Assembly: GCA_005656395.1 (NCBI GenBank) | Contig: SRSI01000011.1 | Location: 62,001-126,000, forward strand | Reading direction: 5' to 3' | DNA: 64,000 nt | DNA from: Strongyloides papillosus | Lineage: Eukaryota; Nematoda; Chromadorea; Rhabditida; Strongyloididae | Part shown: one piece after another, positions 59,026-64,000 of the stretch | Layout: the number at the start of each line of letters is the position of its first letter | Numbering within the stretch: the first letter of the stretch is position 1 | Position numbers and translations under genes: made by a program | The notes under the pieces: model-generated | What the model saw: only the letters and a program-made list of their open reading frames with translations | Told to the model about the DNA's origin: nothing | Databases searched by the model: none

Positions 59026-59378
59026 TATTATAAATTCATAATGTTCTGGAAGATTTTGTAGAAATTTCTTACTTTTAATGAGAATTTCAATGAGTATTCT
59101 AATTTTAAATATAATTGATATTTAGGCATTTATAAAATAAATCCTTTTTATAATGTCATGGATAATTAAAATTAATAAGTAACTATTTGTTATTTAATAA
59201 ATATTGTGATGACATGTTAAAAATTTTTCTTGAAGACAAAGATCCATTTTTTAAATGTTAATAAGATATTAAATATATATAATGAGCAATTAACTAGGAA
59301 GTATAACTTATAACGTCATTACACTTAAAATAATATTTTATCAAAATATTTTATAACACTACTATTTTTATAATTCAA

Positions 59379-60355
59379 ATGAGTCCATATAAAGTTCTTG
59401 AAATTGCATTTTTTATAGCAACGTCAATTAATTCCTGTATAGTTTTACTATCTATTATGACAAAAAATTTTCATAAACATTTAAAATGTATATTTACAGT
59501 ATGTTTAATGTTTTAATATTTTAATTTAATTTTAAAGATTTTAATGCTAACAGTAATTTTCATTTCAATGGGGGAGATTGGAAAAATAATAGTACTTGAA
59601 AATGTTTCACAGGATACAGAAATTAATGTATATAGAGTATTTCATTCAATTCATGTTACTAGTAGTGTATTATCTTCTTTTAATTTTATACTTTTAATAA
59701 CAGAAAGATTTTTGTCAATAATTTATTTAAAAATATATGAAGATATCAACAAATCATGGTTAATAATTATGTTAAATTGTATTCTAATTTCCATTATTTT
59801 TTGTTTGAGATACAGTTCAACAATTACTGTCTTTTTTATGGTAATTGAAGCAGGATTATTTTTTTTTGCAATAATATTCTTCCCAATTTCTATATTAAGT
59901 TTTAATATGGTGGGTAGAACATTGAGAAAAAATTTTCTTTCAAAGTGTAAATATAGCCTGAAAAAGTCAACTCAATTTGCGAAGAATAAAAAAATTACCC
60001 ATAAACTAATTCCTCTTAAGATTGTTTATGTTTTATACTGTAATGCTAATCTGATACTTTATTTTTTTTATCGCGATACATCAAATGTTCCAGAATCAAT
60101 ATCATTACTGATGAAAATTATTTTGTGGTTTAGATGTTTTTCATGTCCATTGCTTCTTTACTTGGTAAGATTTTTAATCTTTTTTTTTTTAAATATTTTT
60201 ATTTATAGGTTACTTTGAAAAAACCTTTAGTTTACTATCTAAACTTTTTCAAATATCTAAAAAAGAATAAAGTTAAACCACAAGAGATACAATTACGGAA
60301 ATTTGGAGAAGTTTATTTTATTCAGTTAAAAAATCAATGGGGTGATTTAAAATAA
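59379..60355 (+). CDS. Serpentine chemoreceptor (Sra-superfamily, Sre-like), copy 2
   Basis: Three exons, 59379-59498, 59538-60164 and 60209-60355, introns of 39 and 44 bases; 297 residues, exactly the length and splice phases of copy 1. The post-TM3 motif is ITERFLSIIYLKIYEDINKS and the C-terminal exon begins with KPLVYYLNFFKYLKK. Substitutions are concentrated in the TMs and outer loops (for example KIIVLENVSQDTEIN against KIIVFYYVSQDTNTN), while the frame is intact. This suggests both copies are functional and diverging. Confidence 0.75.
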
Positions 60356-61725
60356 GACATAAATATGGAAAGAGAATTAAAAAAAGAACATTAATTACTT
60401 TGTGAAAGTTTTACTTAAGTGCACACAAAAAAAAGAACACAGATCTATGTTAAAGTAGTAGATCAGTCTTACTTAATAAATTTAAATTTTTTTTTTATCT
60501 TTGAATAACTTTTTTTGCAGTTATTTTGCTCTTGAAAATTAAAGTAATAAAAAAAAATTATTAAAAGATGTTACTGTTTTTGTGTGATATTATTTTTACT
60601 TTAAAGCTCAAGTTTTTTTCTTTAATACATTTCAAAATACAAGACTACCAAAATTTTTAAAGTTGTTGCTGGAATGTAGTTCAGAAATGAAAAGGTACAA
60701 AGCAGAAGCTCAGCTTTATTAGGATTTTATAAAGTAACACGAAAAAAATTGGTTAATAAACAACAAAATTTACAAAAGAGAGTCAAAATAACATAAGATA
60801 GTTAAATTTTAATACCAAGATTGTTTTACCTTTCCAAAAAGACCGTTTCACCTTTTTATTTTTAATCTTAAGTTTATTTATCATTGCATATTATGTAAAG
60901 TTCACTTTGTACAAGGAAAAAATCCATAGGTCAGAAATCACACAATTTACTTTTTGAAAAAAATTTAATATTTTTAACAAGTGGATTATTTGATTATATT
61001 TTATCAAGATTTGTCGGAGTTTATTTTTTTTCTATACTAATTTTATTTTTTAGAAAAAAAAAAGCAAAAAATAAATTTTAAGCCTTAATTAATGATACAT
61101 TTATATCAAGATACGATTAAAAGTTTTATTTTGATCTTTGTTAAATTATAATCTGAAAATTTAGTGTTATTCTTCTGTCAACACAAACTTTTATATTTTT
61201 AAACCTATTAAAATAATTATTTTGCGCAAAAAAGGTTTATGCTAAAAAATGTTGCATTAGTATTTGATCGCATTGACTATTTAAGTTATATTAAATCAGA
61301 TTTTTAATACTTAACTGATATAAATTTATATTAAACCATTTTATCACAACTAAGCACAATCAAAAGTTTATTGTCAAGCATATCCTTAGGATCAAATAAA
61401 CATTATGTGGAACGTTTTTTATTTGAGATAAAATTTTATAAATAAACCAAAAGCCATTCTATAGAAAACTAAAAAACTATTTTCTTTAATATTTTTAGTA
61501 TAAGTATCTGTACTTTATAACAAACTACATTATTTAACAAAATAAAAGATTTATTAACTAAGATTAGTATCGAAACACACTTTTTAATACTATTAAAAAT
61601 AAATTATCAAGCACATATCTAACGAAAAAATACAAAATATCACATTATTTAATAAATATAAACTTTTTCAAAAATCAAAAATGAGCATGTATTAAATTTT
61701 CCAAAGTTTTGTTATTTTAATAAAT
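60356..61725. other. Intergenic region between receptor copy 2 and CHK F
   Basis: Second copy of the 55268-56637 region, with small indels only. No gene. Confidence 0.6.
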
Positions 61726-61733
61726 TCTAAATA
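61726..61733 (+). promoter_or_regulatory. Degenerate TATA box of CHK gene F
   Basis: The position of TATAAATA reads TCTAAATA here, while the flanking block (ACGCGTTGGATTGTGATTAT) is kept. It is the only one of the six CHK genes with a damaged box, so its expression may be lower or altered. Confidence 0.5.
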
Positions 61734-61809
61734 CGCGTTGGATTGTGATTATTACACCTATATAAAAAAGCAACTGTCTTCAAGGTATTTATCATTTCAA
61801 CAAGTTACA

Positions 61810-63141
61810 ATGACTGCTCCTGAATTTTTCTGTGAGGAAGATTATGGATCTAAATATTTCATTGGAGGTAAAATTACCCATGATTGGATTATTGAATGTT
61901 TAGAGAAGAATGATGCTAATTTTAGAAAGCATAGAGGTGATAGCAAAGTTAAAGAGGTTAATTAAAGATTTTCAAAAATTATTTTTGATAACCATTTTTT
62001 TCAGATTAATGGAATTGATATTTCTGATGGAAAAGGTTTTACGTCGAAGGTATTCAAAACAAGTATCTATTTTGATGATAAGAAAAAAGCACCATATTAT
62101 GTTATTTTAAAAATTCCAGGTGATGAATCTTTTAAAGAAAGTATGAAAAAACAAAATATAGATGATACATTGAATATGGAACTTGATAAAATTAGTCCAT
62201 TTCATAACAAAGAATGTCACTTTTACAACTATGTTGCTTCAAAGATAAAAGATCTAAAGTATCCTGAATGTTATGGATCAAAAGATATAATAATTGGCAA
62301 ACAAACAGGAGCTTTAATTATGAAATTTCTGGGAATTGATTCTATGACTGTTCCCTTTTATAGATCACTAAATATTTATCAAACGAAATCTGTATTAAAT
62401 GAAGCATTTAAGCTACAAGAATACAGTTTACTTAATCAAGATGATTTTATTAGTAATAATTGGGAACAACCTTTTTCTGAAGAGATAATGAAATCTTTTT
62501 CAGATTACATAAAGAAAGGAATGCCAACTGTAAAAAAATACATTCCAAAAGAGATGTGGTCAGAAATTGAGGATGATTTAGATAAAATGGTATCAAATTA
62601 TACAAAAATCATAAAACACGTTAATCTTGAATTACCGAAGTCAAATGGTAATGTAACTGTTATTAGTCATGGAGACATGTGGACAAATAACTTTATGTTT
62701 AAATTGGATCCAAATGGTAATTGTAGTAACGATTTATCGGCAGTATTTGATTGGCAAACTGTTTTTAAAGGAACAACAGGTCATGATATATCAAGAATTC
62801 TTGCTGTTTCTGCACCACCTGATGTTAGAAGAGAAATCGAAAAAGAATATTTACCTGATTTTTACGAGAGATTAAAGGAATCATTAATTAAAAGTGGAAA
62901 AGAAATGAAAATAAGTTACGAAACATTTATGAACAACTATAAACTTTGTTTTATTGAGCAAAGTTTGATGATGTTTTTAATGATTGGGTTTGCTCTTCAA
63001 GAATACAATGTCCCAGAAGAGCCTGATTACATTTGGGATGTTAGAAAATTTAATATTGGAACAAGAATTTACTACAACATTTGTGATGCAATAAAAATCT
63101 GTAAAGAATTGCGTCCTGAATGGCTTGAAAACAGCGAATAA
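61810..63141 (+). CDS. CHK kinase-like / DUF1679 protein, gene F
   Basis: Exons 61810-61956 (49 codons) and 62005-63141, 48-base intron in phase 0; 427 residues. Lys in YYVILKIPG, Glu in NKECHFY, HGDMWTNN and VFDWQ are present. It shares VISHGDMW with gene E and ends CKELRPEWLENSE. The coding sequence is intact in spite of the changed TATA box. It is the second CHK in the ~5.09-kb direct duplication. Confidence 0.88.
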
Positions 63142-64000
63142 TTTTTAAACTCTCTATTTACTTAATTACGCTTTCATTTTAAAATAAATTTATATTTTAT
63201 CTTGTGATGAATTATATTTATTTTTATGATAAGCGAACAAAAGAGACATGATAGTGTAACATATAGTAATTTTGTGGTACTTAATGAAGTACAAATTTTT
63301 TGACTTAAGACTATATCTATCACAATTACTTCATACATGAAAATTAAAGCAATAAATAGAAAATTATAAAAATTTGTTGTTATTTTTTTATGATAAAATT
63401 CCCGATTACAACTTGAGCTATTTTCTATAATATCTTTTAAGATGCAATATTAAAATTATATTTTATGTAAAATTATAAATGCTTTTACAGAGAGTATTTA
63501 TTTTCATGTATTAGAATTTTTATTATTACTTTCAACAGTTTAGATTATTATAAATTATAATATACTACGAAATTATACTTTTCTAATATACAACTTTTTT
63601 ACTATGACTTCAAAGATCATTTTTAAATATTAAACTTATGAAAAGTTATAAAACATTTTGCAGTTTTTTTCATATTAAAAAAAATTAAAATATTTTAATT
63701 TTAAAAAATATCAAGTACTAAAATGATATTCACATTAAAAATACTTTGTATAATATATTAATTATTTCTTTTCCTTATTATTGTTATGAAGTTTTTTAGT
63801 TTCTAAACTTATTGTCTTTAATAGATTGTTTAAAAGAATGATCTCTATTAAAATGTTTTAATCTTTCTAATAAATTGATTTATAATAAAATGTTTCATTC
63901 TCTATTATAGAAAACAAGCTTGGCTTTAAAATGAGCATAATATTAAAAAAAATATTAAGATAAAAATGTTAAATTATTTTAAAATCTCAAACATATATAT
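63142..64000. other. 3' flank of CHK F
   Basis: AT-rich. Homology with the region downstream of CHK E runs to about 63480 (TTTTATGTAAAATTATAAAT) and then stops, which marks the right edge of the duplication. No gene is seen to the window end. Confidence 0.55.

Noticed and set aside
1..64000. CRISPR arrays, bacterial operators, attachment sites or replication origins
   Set aside because: Spliced genes with eukaryotic families show this is nuclear animal DNA; no such structure was seen.

Overview
The window looks like nuclear DNA of a parasitic nematode of the Strongyloides group (clade IV). The evidence is extreme AT richness, very small introns (mostly 36 to 60 bases) with GT...TTTTAG borders, nematode-only families (DB modules, serpentine chemoreceptors, DUF1679/CHK kinase-like proteins), and a tandem array of CAP/SCP-TAPS genes beside an astacin, two families known to be expanded in Strongyloides parasites. 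Species is inferred from gene content and composition, not proven. I rebuilt exon structures by hand from reading frames and splice signals and compared paralogues within the window.

Layout. (1) 0-9.2 kb: five tandem minus-strand CAP genes on a repeat unit of about 1.72-1.76 kb. Each is two exons, a secreted ~195-residue N-terminal domain of unknown type followed by a CAP domain. Member 3 is frameshifted, and a 1.1-kb fold-back transposon lies between members 2 and 3. (2) 10.1-11.9 kb: an astacin-like gene whose catalytic Glu and Met-turn Tyr are both replaced. (3) 12.8-27.9 kb: four CHK kinase-like genes (A on +, B, C, D on -), a chemoreceptor GPCR, a dead mariner with TA target-site duplications, and other repeats. 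(4) 30.8-39.5 kb: single-copy genes, namely cystinosin, a membrane-anchored short-chain dehydrogenase with a one-base frame break, a gustatory-receptor-like multi-pass protein, an unknown four-TM protein and a rhodopsin-like orphan GPCR. (5) 39.5-45.5 kb: a 6-kb gene-poor, purine-rich stretch. (6) 45.6-53.9 kb: two DB-module secreted proteins, a four-repeat gelsolin-like gene with a selenocysteine tRNA nested in its third intron, an eIF2-alpha-kinase-like protein kinase and a degenerate tandem tyrosine phosphatase. (7) 54.3-63.1 kb: a direct tandem duplication of about 5.09 kb, each copy carrying a Sra-superfamily-like chemoreceptor and a CHK kinase-like gene (E, F), with a 645-bp mariner-type MITE close to the junction.

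The array families are host- or environment-facing: secreted CAP and astacin proteins, chemoreceptors, and small-molecule kinases thought to act in detoxification or steroid phosphorylation. The central block holds conserved cell-biology genes. The six CHK genes all have the same architecture (49 codons, a 48-52-base intron, 378 codons) and a shared core-promoter block, so they come from one ancestor amplified on both sides of the unrelated central genes. Several proteins keep their fold signature but have lost catalytic residues (astacin, both phosphatase domains, the CAP metal site), which suggests binding or decoy roles; this is inference.
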